Assembly (NCBI GenBank): GCA_034769895.1
Contig: CM068373.1
Span: forward strand, 24,166,620 to 24,230,619
Direction: 5' to 3'
DNA from: Magicicada septendecula
Taxonomy: Eukaryota; Arthropoda; Insecta; Hemiptera; Cicadidae
Length of the DNA: 64,000 nt
Shown: one piece after another, positions 1 to 9,310 of the stretch
How positions within the stretch are numbered: the first letter of the stretch is position 1
Layout: every line of letters begins with the position of its first letter
The notes under the pieces: generated by a model
The model's input: the letters and a program-made list of their open reading frames with translations, nothing else
Databases searched by the model: none
What the model was told of the DNA's origin: nothing
Translations under genes and position numbers: made by a program

Positions 1-1660
1 ATAATTTGGTTATTAAAACATTTCAATATTGATTAATTTGCTGTTTAGTCTGATTTGATTACTATCATAAGCCTATTTTTGACTGTTTCCAAAAGAAGTT
101 AGTTTTCTTTCTTTTGTCATTCTATTTGCTATTAACTGTATCTGTATTAATTATATTTTCAATTTCTGTATTGTATGTATTGAATTCTATTCCTATTACA
201 TAGATTAATTCTTTGATAGATAGTTTTTTTGGTTTATAGGCCATTCTGTGTTTACAAACATAGTGTCTTGGTGGGTCTGTTTGTACATTATACATGGTTT
301 ACTGATTTGAATAAAACTATTACATTTTTATGCCCTACTTGCCTCTCTGACTTACACAATGGAAAATTAAATGACATGATTTTAATTACAATAGAATATC
401 TTGTATCTACTAAACTTTCTTTATACTAATAACATCATTGAACCATAACATGAACATCTTATGCCTAATTTTAACAAAAACATCTTATTATCAACTATTT
501 TCCATATATCACCTAATTTTAACAAAAACATCTTATTCCTATTATTTTTTCCTGTATCATCAAATGATAACAACATAGCTTATCCTAGACATAATTTAAT
601 TAGAAAACATAAAAAACTCCTATTACTAGTAACACTGTCAGTCACTAACTGTCTTGTGTATGTATTATTCTTATGAAAACACTTTAACTGTGATAAAAAA
701 AAACTCGTGTATCTATTTACACCTTACATCTAAAATATTATTTAATTAATAATAAATAATAAACATCTTAATATTAGGCATACCTTCAGTTATGAACTGT
801 CCTTTGGTATTTTTGTCCTCACCATTTATTTAGTTATAATTAAAGAAAACATTTTATATGTAATAGTCCTTCTTATATCTAATTTAAAACTCTTATTACT
901 AGTAATGTTGTCAGTCCTTAGACTGTCTTTCATTTCAATGGTTTTATTATTATTATTCTACACTCATGGTAGTCTTTTTATAATACTTAAACCTCATTGA
1001 AGATTTTTTCATAGATTTTTTAACTATGTTTCTCACTGTACTCTCTGTAGTTCCTTAATTTTGTTATCTCACTTCACTTTATTGTATTCTACACTCTGGT
1101 AGTCTTTTTAGTGAGTTCTACTCTATGGTAGTCTCTTTTGACATATTTTTTGACATGTTACACTTACAACTAATATACAATTTGTTTTTATAGTATTGTA
1201 TCTTGTAACTTGTTTGGGGTTTACCTATATCGGTTTCAATTTTGTCTCATGGTATTTATTATATGATTAACATTTTGTTTTGGCATATCTCTTCCTGTTT
1301 CTGGTCTCTTTGTAGGAATCTTGATATGTTTTGTCCCTTCTTCAAATATCACATTAGTAGTTTCCTTATTAAAATGGTTTCATGACAGATTATTTCCTTT
1401 TTTATGGTCCTTCCCTTTTTTGTACTGCTTCCCCAATCTACTGGGTATACTGCTGGTTTAACTGGTTTTTTCATAGTAGGTTATTTTAATTAATGGTTTT
1501 CTTTATTATCTTCCATTTTTATTAACATTTTATAGACTTAATTATACAGTTTCTAGGGTAATCCTTAAACAATTTATTCTTCTCACTCACTATGGAACTT
1601 TCTCTTTTATTCATGTAACATTAATTCAAATGTTTAGTGTGATAATTTTGTTATGTTACA
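1..1660 (-). repeat. 3' LTR, partial (outer part missing)
   Basis: This stretch matches 10785-12444 almost base for base; identity stops exactly at TTACA on the right (1660 and 12444). In element orientation the LTR therefore starts TGTAACATAAC. The small open frames inside (229-429, 461-676) occur identically in the other LTR and have no recognisable protein content, so I do not call them genes. Confidence 0.93.
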
Positions 1661-1675
1661 TATGCTCTCCTGTAA
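1661..1675 (-). other. candidate polypurine tract
   Basis: On the minus strand the bases immediately before the 3' LTR read ACAGGAGAGCATA. A purine-rich run directly 5' of the 3' LTR is where plus-strand DNA priming occurs in LTR elements. The placement fits; the tract is short and interrupted, so the exact primer is uncertain. Confidence 0.5.
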
Positions 1676-2687
1676 AAGTGATTAGTTCAGATCATACTCT
1701 GTATGGATGAAATAATTACTACTAATTCTTTTGTATTTACATTTCTCCGTGATTAGATGTTTTCACTTTATATACCTTCTTTTTCCACCATTGCTTCCTC
1801 TCAGCTGATGTGTATCTCCTTCATTAGTTTCTTTTTTCATTGATAAGTGATCTTAAATCTTGTGTATAACATTATCATTTTATATTCCTTCTTATTTGGT
1901 GCTTCCTCACCAGTATGTTTACTCCCTAACATTCCCTAACAAATTAATTGGAACAGTTCAGAGTGGCACTTTTGGCTTCAATCCCTGCTGTCCAATACTT
2001 CAATTGAGTCCAGAGGTATTATCATCCCTGCTCAACACATAAGACTGATGGCATTTTCTACATCCAGTCATAAAAATAAATAAACAGTAAAAGTAGTCAT
2101 TTTTGACTAAAATAAACATCTTTAGATTCTTCACTTCATAATACGTTATATTAATTAATACTTTTATACACTTGACTCTTCTTCTCTCTTAAAGCTTATT
2201 CCATATTAGGTGGTTTAGGTATGTGGTATAATATACATTTCATCATGTTTACATAGTAAGTAGTATTTATATTTACTCCTTCTACCATCTGGTATCCATT
2301 GAGTTATTTTTATTGCTCATGGTATAACATGAATTAATTCTTTATCACCTTCACTATAACAGTGGTTGTTGTAACAGCATTATCATTATTAGTATCAGGT
2401 TTTTTTTTTTTTGTTTTTTGGTCTCACTATTTGGTCTTTAGTGAGCTGGTCCTTTTTCATTGTTCCATTTTTATTAAATTATTTTCTTTGTGAGTTTGGT
2501 TAATTTGTTCGATTAAGTCATATGACATTCTGGTTTCCTTTCTCCCTTAGAATTTTGTATCTCTTTCTTACAAAATCTTTTTTCATATTTCAGAGTTATT
2601 TCTCATCATTTGTATGAGTAATGATGTGAGTTTAATGTTTTTTTTTTTAATTTTAGACATTTTTATTCAACTACATTCTTTCTTATT
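1676..2687. other. non-coding 3' internal region of the LTR element
   Basis: About 1 kb of AT-rich sequence between the tandem repeat after pol and the 3' LTR. I see no open frame of useful length on the coding (minus) strand and no envelope-like product. It is simply element sequence without a recognised role. Confidence 0.6.
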
Positions 2688-3060
2688 CATAGTTGTTTTT
2701 CAAATATTTTGGTATAAGTTGTACTTATTATTGTTTTGAATTTTGAAATTATTATTCCTCAAAATTCTTTTTGCATTCATAATAGTCTTTGAATGTTTGT
2801 GTAAGTGGTACTTACTAATTATTTTGAATTTGGACAATTATTATCTGCATCCAAATTCTTTTTACTTGCATAAGAGTCTTTGAATATTTGTGTAGCTTGT
2901 ACTTACTCTTGCTTTTGAATTTTGAAGCTTATTATGTTCAAAATTCCTTTTATTTATTCACAATAATCTTTTAAATGTTTTGTGTAAGTTGTGCTTACTG
3001 ATTTTTGAATTTTTTGTAATTTTATTCTTATCAAAATTCACAATTTCTTCATAATAGTTT
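2688..3060 (-). repeat. four ~90-bp tandem repeats just after pol
   Basis: The phrase GTGTAAGTTGTACTTA and variants recur at about 2715, 2800, 2889 and 2983, each followed by a TTTTGAATTTT stretch and a CAAAATTC/CCAAATTC stretch. The period is 87-92 bp and copies are clearly diverged. They lie between the pol stop codon and the rest of the 3' untranslated region of the element. Confidence 0.75.
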
Positions 3061-3070
3061 TATCTCACAA

Positions 3071-6000
3071 CTATGAGTCCTCCAAATATTTTTTAATGGA
3101 TAACTGATTATAAGTTCCTTTTACTTTATTCGAAATGATATCCTTTAGTACATACGTATTGTTATTATTGTTTTTAATTATCAGGTATGGGCCGGTATAC
3201 AGCAGTAATAACTTTTTGGTAATGCCTTCCAAAGTACTGGGTAATTCCCTGTTTTTTAGCAGTACCTTTTCTCCGACTTCATATCTTATTATCTTCTTAA
3301 CAGCCTTTTGATATTTGTTCTTGCGCCTTTCCTGGTCTTCAGACAATTTATTGTAGAATCTGATTCGATTGAATTTGTATTCTTGACTCCTGGGGAACTC
3401 TATTATGTCTTGTATTTCTCTCGGAGGTGGTCTTTCATACATTGCCGTGTATGGAGTGGTACCAATAGCAGTGTGATATGACAAATTAAGGAATTCTTCA
3501 GTCGCTAATAAATATTCTTGCCACTTCTTTTGTTGGTTATAGCAATAAGTCCGTAATATTCTTCCGACCTCTCGCAGTACCCTCTCCGCTGGATTGCTGC
3601 TGGGGTGGTATACAGACGTCTTGTATGTCTTAATGCCCAATGTATTCAGAGTGTTTCTCCACCGCCAACCCTTAAATTGCGTTCCATGGTCGGTGATTAT
3701 GGATGTCGGGCTTCCTACCTCTGGAATGTAATGATTTGTTATTATTTCTAGAGTCTTCAGAGTGGTGGCTCTGTTCACAGGGTATAGTTTTGTAAATTTT
3801 GTAAAATGATCCATCATAATAACAATATACTTGTATCGATGGCGTCCACCACTGCGGGGAAATGGACCACATATGTCCAGAAAGACCTTTTCCAGTTTGG
3901 CTTGTGAGGTAATTGGTATCATCATACCTTCCTTTCTCTCATTGTTGGTTTTCACCAATTGACATATCATACAGGTTTTAAGGTAGTTTCTAGTTTTTCT
4001 ATTGATACTTTTTATGTGACAATTCTCTTCTATTGCCTTGATCACCTTCATGGCTCCCATGTGACCGTATCGTAGGTGATAGTCCAGGATGATATCCTTT
4101 TCGATTGTAGTAGGGATCATGATCTTCCAAACGTCTTCGTCAAGGGATGTCTTGATGAATAAAATCCCATTATGTATACAATAAAATTTGTTTATTGTGT
4201 CATCTTGGTTGGAGAGACGAAGTTTAATAGAGTTTAACTTCGGATCGGACTGCTGGTGTTTGCTGATGTCCTGCACTATCTTCTCTAAATCAGATCTGTC
4301 CTTAATGATGTTATAGATTTTCAAAATGCTCTCCTTTTCGCCTTCGAATGTTTGTTCTTCTAGATTCACTCTTGACAATACGTCGGCTACTACATTTTTA
4401 CTTCCAGGAACATACTCCCACTGTATATCGTATTCCTGCAGGGCGAGTACCCATCTGGTCAATCTACCATGGCTTAATTTGCACCTTCTTAGAAATGATA
4501 TTGACTTGTGATCTGTTCGGACGGTCACTGGATATCCGAGGATATACGTCCGAAACTTCCCGCAGGCAAAGACTACACTTAGCAGTTCTTTTTCCGTCAC
4601 ATTATAGTTCTTCTCACACTGGTTAAGGGTTCTGCTAGCAAAGCTCACTACTAGATGGTTTCCACTTTCATCTTCTTGGTACAGTGTTGAACCCAAGCTA
4701 ATATTACTAGCGTCACAGTTTAGAAAGAAGGGTCGGTTAAAATCTGGATGGTTGAGCATTACTGCATCTAAGAATTTTTCTTTAATTGATTTGAAGGTCT
4801 CGTCTTGTTCTTGACCCCATCGCCATTTATTCTTGGACGATAACTGGTACTGAAACTGGGCTGTTAGTTCGGAATAATTATTCTGGAACTTCCTATAATA
4901 GTTACATAGGCCCAAAAATGATTGTAGTTGCCTTCTGTTTTTTGGTGTAGGGAATCGTTGTATGGCGTCTACCTTTTCTGTTGATGGTGTTATTCCTTGA
5001 CTGTTTAGCTGGAAACCCAGGAATTGAACTTCTTTAGCTATAAGCTTGGACTTGTCCAGTTTAAGGGTGACATTATTTTCAGCAAGCTTCTTCAAAACAT
5101 ACTCCACACGATAACAGTGTTCCTCCCAGCTGGTTGATGTTATTAGGAGATCATCAACATAGACAGTTGTGAATTGGAGCGCTTCTGGTCCTAGTATATG
5201 ATCCATACAGGCGACAAAAACAGCTACTGAATTAACCAACCCGAAGGGCAACCTCTTAAACTGATAATTGCGCCCTTCGAAGATGAACGCCATGTATTGC
5301 CGGCTTGCTGGGTGCAACTCCACTTGCCAATAGCCGCATACCGTATCCCAAGTGGTAATGAATCGTGTTCCGTGGAACCTCTTCAAAATTTCATCAATTT
5401 CGCCAGGTGAGGTACGATCGTTTATTATCATCTTATTTATCTCCCGAGCGTCAAGGCAAAGTCTTACCTTCCCATTTTTCTTTTGTTTGGCCACAATTGG
5501 GCTTGTGTATGGCGATTGACTGCTCTCGATGATATCTCTACGGATCATATTCTGGATCTCTGATCGTACGGCTTCTTTCAAAGATTGTGCTATTGGGTAT
5601 GACTTTCCGTTGAATTCTACCGGTTCTCTGAATCGTATTGAACATTGGTAGTTCCGGATCTTTCCAGGTTCGTCAGAAAATACAGCCCGATATTTCTCAT
5701 ATATTTCTACCAATTGATTCCGCTGGTCTTCCGTTAGTTGCTCGTCAGTATTGTGGCACTGGAAGTTACGTATCTCTTGGATCTTTTGTTTCCATAGGTC
5801 TTCCTCCGAATCTTTATGTACTGGCTTGTTGTTTGTTGAGTGGTTAGATAAGTAATTCACCTTATTTTGGTGGTCGAGAAGTTGTCTGGAGTCTAAAGTC
5901 TTGTTATCAGTTAAATTGGCTATCCAGGTTGAACCTTCGGTAAAGAGTGATACCTTTCCTCGGCACAAGTCGATAATTGCTGAGTTTCGGCGCAATATGT

Positions 6001-6406
6001 CGCATCCTATCATGATGTTGAAAGGTAATCCGGCTGCAACAAGAAATATCATATCCACACTAATGCCCTGACTTTTGACATTGAGGGATACCTGCTTTCT
6101 CATGGTCTTGTTCTGTCGGCCGGTAGCTCCTACAAGTACAATGTTATTAATAGGTAGTACCGGTAAGTTTTTATGGCATTCCTGCTGTATCCGGTCCAAT
6201 TCATTTCGATTTATTATGGAGACATTGGCTCCAGTGTCTATCATTATAGGAACAGAAATACCTTCAATTTCTGCGATTATGTATATTATTTCATTATCAT
6301 TATTTTTAATATTAAGCTCACTTTCTTCTAATAGGTCCTTACGGATGTCCTTCAAATAATTGCTGTATATTATGGTAAAATTTTTTCTGTTTTTCTTCAC
6401 ATTCAT
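3071..6406 (-). CDS. pol: Pol polyprotein: protease, reverse transcriptase, RNase H, integrase
   Basis: An uninterrupted 1111-residue frame. Domains in order: aspartic protease with DTGA near residue 57; reverse transcriptase with LCLDAREINK, the FGL motif and the YVDD catalytic box; RNase H with NCDAS and a TDHKS motif; integrase with an HHCC zinc finger (RYGH...CMIC) and the DDE triad seen in FLDICGP, ITDHGTQF and NPAER; and a C-terminal GPY/F-like element (YTGPYL). It makes the element's DNA copy from RNA inside virus-like particles and inserts it into chromosomes. The first ATG is at 6406, but the frame is open upstream and overlaps the end of gag in the -1 frame, downstream of a slippery heptamer at 6475-6481, so it is probably translated as a Gag-Pol fusion. 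No stop or frameshift was found; by sequence the enzyme portion looks intact. Confidence 0.95.
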   Translation of the reverse strand: MNVKKNRKNFTIIYSNYLKDIRKDLLEESELNIKNNDNEIIYIIAEIEGISVPIMIDTGANVSIINRNELDRIQQECHKNLPVLPINNIVLVGATGRQNKTMRKQVSLNVKSQGISVDMIFLVAAGLPFNIMIGCDILRRNSAIIDLCRGKVSLFTEGSTWIANLTDNKTLDSRQLLDHQNKVNYLSNHSTNNKPVHKDSEEDLWKQKIQEIRNFQCHNTDEQLTEDQRNQLVEIYEKYRAVFSDEPGKIRNYQCSIRFREPVEFNGKSYPIAQSLKEAVRSEIQNMIRRDIIESSQSPYTSPIVAKQKKNGKVRLCLDAREINKMIINDRTSPGEIDEILKRFHGTRFITTWDTVCGYWQVELHPASRQYMAFIFEGRNYQFKRLPFGLVNSVAVFVACMDHILGPEALQFTTVYVDDLLITSTSWEEHCYRVEYVLKKLAENNVTLKLDKSKLIAKEVQFLGFQLNSQGITPSTEKVDAIQRFPTPKNRRQLQSFLGLCNYYRKFQNNYSELTAQFQYQLSSKNKWRWGQEQDETFKSIKEKFLDAVMLNHPDFNRPFFLNCDASNISLGSTLYQEDESGNHLVVSFASRTLNQCEKNYNVTEKELLSVVFACGKFRTYILGYPVTVRTDHKSISFLRRCKLSHGRLTRWVLALQEYDIQWEYVPGSKNVVADVLSRVNLEEQTFEGEKESILKIYNIIKDRSDLEKIVQDISKHQQSDPKLNSIKLRLSNQDDTINKFYCIHNGILFIKTSLDEDVWKIMIPTTIEKDIILDYHLRYGHMGAMKVIKAIEENCHIKSINRKTRNYLKTCMICQLVKTNNERKEGMMIPITSQAKLEKVFLDICGPFPRSGGRHRYKYIVIMMDHFTKFTKLYPVNRATTLKTLEIITNHYIPEVGSPTSIITDHGTQFKGWRWRNTLNTLGIKTYKTSVYHPSSNPAERVLREVGRILRTYCYNQQKKWQEYLLATEEFLNLSYHTAIGTTPYTAMYERPPPREIQDIIEFPRSQEYKFNRIRFYNKLSEDQERRKNKYQKAVKKIIRYEVGEKVLLKNRELPSTLEGITKKLLLLYTGPYLIIKNNNNNTYVLKDIISNKVKGTYNQLSIKKYLEDS

Positions 6407-6459
6407 ACCTACTTGATTAAACCCAGCAGATTGGAGCAGTAAAGGGTCATTAGATTTTA

Positions 6460-7539
6460 TTACTGCCTCCGTTCGTTTAAATGTTCCGCTTCATTACGGA
6501 TCAGGCCGTTGGAAGCGTCAGCTTGAAGTCCTGAGGCTGTTTCGTTTGGTTCTGCTCGATCGTCTGGTTGGGCTTCTGTCACAGGTAGTCTTCGCTGATT
6601 ATCCAAGCTGGAACTACGTCTGGGCTCGTACTCTCTGTACCTATTACTTCCCTGACTCCCTTGGAAAGTCTCGTACTCGTAGTATCGGCTCCTTCTTTGA
6701 GGCTGGTACCTCCTGTGTCCACTGCCTTCTGCTCGGATGTAGTTAACATTAGGTCGATATGCCCTGTAATTGTGGTTACCTCCACTTGGGTAATTTCGGT
6801 TATAATTACCATGATAATTATTATTATTAGAAAGGTTGGGGTTCCTCTGACCATTTGGAACATAGTTACTATTATGATTATAATAACCGTGGTTATCTTG
6901 TGGACGGCTATTATTATTATTATTATTATTATTATTGTTGTGGTTGTTGTTATTATTATTTATGCGAGGAATATTACTATTATTATTATTATGGTTAAGC
7001 CTCGGCAAATTATTGTTATTTCTAGGGTTATAATTGTACTCGGCATTATTCCGATTTGCGGAATTATAATTGTTATTATTACCCACATTCTGCCGATTAT
7101 TATTATTATTCAAATTATTGTTGTTATTCCTTGGTTCTGGCTTTTCATACCTCCTGCGACTTTGACGGTAATAGTCTTCGTGCTCGTACATCTCCAAAAG
7201 CTCGGTCATGGCTTGCACCGTTTTTATTTGACTGTTTCGTCTGGCTCTGATAATATCCTCCTCGTAGTGGTATGAGAGTTTGCTGACCAGGCATTCTTCC
7301 GGTATTCGGGGCTCTAGATGTTTGGCCACGCACACCTTTCCCAAAAAGTACGCCGTTAAAGTTTGGTTTCCATAAGGGTTGTACTTCCCATGACATATCC
7401 CGTCTCTGGCGATATTTTGCGTTGATTCCGACCAATATTTGGCTTTGAATAGCCTTCTGAATTGTTGATAGTCGGTCACCTCGTCTCTTATTGCCATCCA
7501 CCAATTGTCTGCTATTTCCTTGAACGATTCGTCCAGCAC
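6460..7539 (-). CDS. gag: Gag, C-terminal part (capsid-like core and Asn-rich tail)
   Basis: This 359-residue frame continues gag after a one-base shift. Its first ~125 residues (WWMAIRDEV, KYWSESTQN, YFLGKVCVAKHLEP, ECLVSKLSYHYEE) are the capsid-like core typical of arthropod gypsy Gag. Then follow an Asn-rich low-complexity stretch (about 145-255) and a basic Arg/Tyr/Ser tail. No CCHC zinc knuckle is present, so RNA binding may rest on the basic tail. The apparent GTG start is an artefact: the frame is the continuation of the upstream gag frame. It ends three codons after the slippery heptamer, so the C-terminus lies at the Gag/Gag-Pol switch. Confidence 0.88.
   Translation of the reverse strand: MLDESFKEIADNWWMAIRDEVTDYQQFRRLFKAKYWSESTQNIARDGICHGKYNPYGNQTLTAYFLGKVCVAKHLEPRIPEECLVSKLSYHYEEDIIRARRNSQIKTVQAMTELLEMYEHEDYYRQSRRRYEKPEPRNNNNNLNNNNNRQNVGNNNNYNSANRNNAEYNYNPRNNNNLPRLNHNNNNSNIPRINNNNNNHNNNNNNNNNNSRPQDNHGYYNHNSNYVPNGQRNPNLSNNNNYHGNYNRNYPSGGNHNYRAYRPNVNYIRAEGSGHRRYQPQRRSRYYEYETFQGSQGSNRYREYEPRRSSSLDNQRRLPVTEAQPDDRAEPNETASGLQADASNGLIRNEAEHLNERRQ
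6475..6481 (-). promoter_or_regulatory. -1 ribosomal frameshift slippery heptamer (U UUA AAC)
   Basis: On the minus strand the gag frame reads CAT TTA AAC four codons before the gag stop, giving T TTA AAC in the correct X XXY YYZ phase. Slipping back one base gives the frame CGA ACG GAG GCA, which stays open into pol and through its first ATG. This heptamer is a well established -1 frameshift site in retroviruses and coronaviruses. I did not establish the downstream stimulatory structure. Confidence 0.85.
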
Positions 7540-8822
7540 CTCTTTATTTCCCTCCAGCGATTACCTCTGTGTTTGGCAAAGTATTCCTCAATTCTTGCTA
7601 GGAATTCCATGGGTTTATTTTTATAAAACCTGAAGTTAATCCCTTCACGATTTTCACTGTTGGGACAACTGGTAATGGTTGTCGGTCGACTATGGAATAG
7701 GTCTATATCGGTCTGGTTCTGTCGTACCTGACTGTTGATACTGGTCACAGCAGCTTCTATGCCGTCACATTTTTCTGTGAATCGGTCCTGCACTCGCTCC
7801 CAGTCTTCCCGTGTTTCCTTTAGTTTTTCCTCCAATGTCTTCCTAGTCGTTTCTTCAATGGTGTTAACCTTCGTATTTATTTCTGTCCTGATACTCCGTA
7901 CTTCTTGTTCGGTTTGACTCCATTTTTCGTCAGCTCTGGTAACCCTTTGTTCGATTACCGTTATTTCCTCTTCTACCTTCTTGCTGATTGTCTCATTGTT
8001 TTCAGCTATCTTCTGGCTCAATTCTTCCTTCAATATTTCCATTCTTCCGTCTAACCGGTTCATGTTCTCTTGGTTTGTCTCCTTCAATTCTTCTCTCAAT
8101 TGCTGACTATTGCTTTCCATTTTCTGATTTGTTTCTTCCATCCTCTTGTTGGTTTCTTCCAGTTTTTGGCTTATCTGGGTTAATTCCTCTTTCGACTGTT
8201 TATTGTCAGTCTTTATTTCCTCCATTTTCTCCTCAATTTTCTGGATATTTTCTTCCATTAATAATTTATTTTCGTTTTTTAATTCGTCCATTTTCTCCTC
8301 CATCTTCTTACTGTTTACTTCCATCTTCTCCTCCATCTTCTTGCTAGTATCTCCAATTTTATTACTTAATTCCTCTTTCAATTGTTGGTTATCATTTTCC
8401 AGCTTCTTACTATTTTCTTCCATCTTCTCCTCCATCTTCTTACTATTCTCCTCCATCTTCTCCTCCATCTTCTTACTGCTTTCTCTTAATTCCTCCTTCA
8501 ATCGCAGGTTATCACTCTTCATTTCCTTACTATTTTCTTCGATTTTCTTGTTGGTATCTCCGATTTTATTACTCAACTCTTCCTTTAATTCTTCCTTCGT
8601 TGTTTTAAATTCTCGGAGTAACATCTCCATCATTTGATCAAATTTTGTATCTTCCTTTGCGGTGGATTTCTCCGGCTGTTCCTTCTGTGGTGCAGGCTTA
8701 TTTGGTTCTGCTGGCGGTAACATTAACTCCACATCTTCCACTGGTGTCGCTTCTTTATCCTCCATGTTTATCTCCTGCTCGGCCTCCATAGCCCTTTTTC
8801 TTGATGTAGCTCTCCTGTGCAT
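7512..8822 (-). CDS. gag: Gag, N-terminal part (long coiled coil), frameshifted at its end
   Basis: A 436-residue frame starting with ATG at 8822, 114 bases after the primer binding site. About residues 55-340 form an unusually long heptad-rich coiled coil with internal repeats of the type SKKMEEKMEEN; the last ~60 residues (PMEFLARIEEYFAKHRGNRW) begin the capsid-like domain. The frame then runs into about ten unrelated residues and a stop, while the matching continuation lies one base out of phase in 6460-7539. The break falls at an A-run at 7543-7545 (minus strand), best explained by loss of one A; the site does not form a slippery heptamer. Either this copy cannot make full Gag or the assembly has an indel error. 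Confidence 0.88.
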   Translation of the reverse strand: MHRRATSRKRAMEAEQEINMEDKEATPVEDVELMLPPAEPNKPAPQKEQPEKSTAKEDTKFDQMMEMLLREFKTTKEELKEELSNKIGDTNKKIEENSKEMKSDNLRLKEELRESSKKMEEKMEENSKKMEEKMEENSKKLENDNQQLKEELSNKIGDTSKKMEEKMEVNSKKMEEKMDELKNENKLLMEENIQKIEEKMEEIKTDNKQSKEELTQISQKLEETNKRMEETNQKMESNSQQLREELKETNQENMNRLDGRMEILKEELSQKIAENNETISKKVEEEITVIEQRVTRADEKWSQTEQEVRSIRTEINTKVNTIEETTRKTLEEKLKETREDWERVQDRFTEKCDGIEAAVTSINSQVRQNQTDIDLFHSRPTTITSCPNSENREGINFRFYKNKPMEFLARIEEYFAKHRGNRWREIKRCWTNRSRK

Positions 8823-8935
8823 CTCGCTCCCTCTTCCGACCTGTTGACCGTTGCCAAGCTAAAAATAGGAAATTGGACAATCGTCCTTATTTTATAACAC
8901 TATTATCTCCTATTTAAAGCCCAATATTATCTCCT

Positions 8936-8946
8936 GTTGGGCGCCA
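8936..8946 (-). other. primer binding site, tRNA-Lys type
   Basis: On the minus strand TGGCGCCCAAC lies three bases inside the LTR end at 8950. It starts with TGG as expected for pairing to a tRNA CCA end, and these 11 bases equal the start of the tRNA-Lys primer binding site of some retroviruses. It fixes the LTR inner boundary if the first of several similar motifs is the functional one. Confidence 0.75.
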
Positions 8947-9310
8947 ATTTGTAATATTGATTAAATATTACAAATATAAATAAAAATTAAAATTAAATTG
9001 AAATATATAGAGATATATTGTGTGTGTATCTTTGGTGATAACAAAGGTATTGTGCTCTTCCTTTAGCCCCACTAGTTGGGCAAGCCAATTTGTAATATAA
9101 TAAAAATATTACAAATAAAAATAAAAATAAAAATTATGAACGTTTTAATAAGCTCCTTCTTTGGAAACGCCAATTTGTAATATAATTATTACAAATAAAA
9201 ATAAAAATTGAATTGGATTGGTATGTGTTGATACGTATTGATATTTTGTTTATCACTGGGTCAGTCTGACTCCTTAAAGTCCCACTGTTAGGCTAGTCAA
9301 ATTGTGATAT
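8936..9310 (-). repeat. repeated LTR-end / primer-site-like motif
   Basis: The minus-strand phrase ATTACAAATTGGC occurs at about 8943-8955, 9080-9092 and 9170-9182, followed each time by a different tail (GCCCAAC, TTGCCCAAC, GTTTCC), with a diverged fourth copy near 9295. Each is accompanied by an inverted ATTACAAATA partner on the plus strand. The inner LTR end and primer site region therefore seem to have been duplicated. Confidence 0.6.

Noticed and set aside
229-676. Small ATG-started frames in the LTR, repeated at 11013-11460
   Set aside because: Identical only because the LTR is duplicated; no recognisable product and AT-rich composition.
6661-7275. 204-codon plus-strand frame opposite gag rich in Ile/Val
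   Set aside because: It is the complement of the Asn-rich (AAT/AAC) stretch of Gag; no membrane protein is implied.
7540-7550. Programmed frameshifting as the cause of the gag break
   Set aside because: The local bases do not give an X XXY YYZ heptamer in the upstream gag phase; a one-base loss in the A-run is simpler.
7988-8637. Plus-strand Ser/Phe-rich frames opposite the gag coiled coil
   Set aside because: Antisense of repeated Glu/Lys/Met codons; no independent support.
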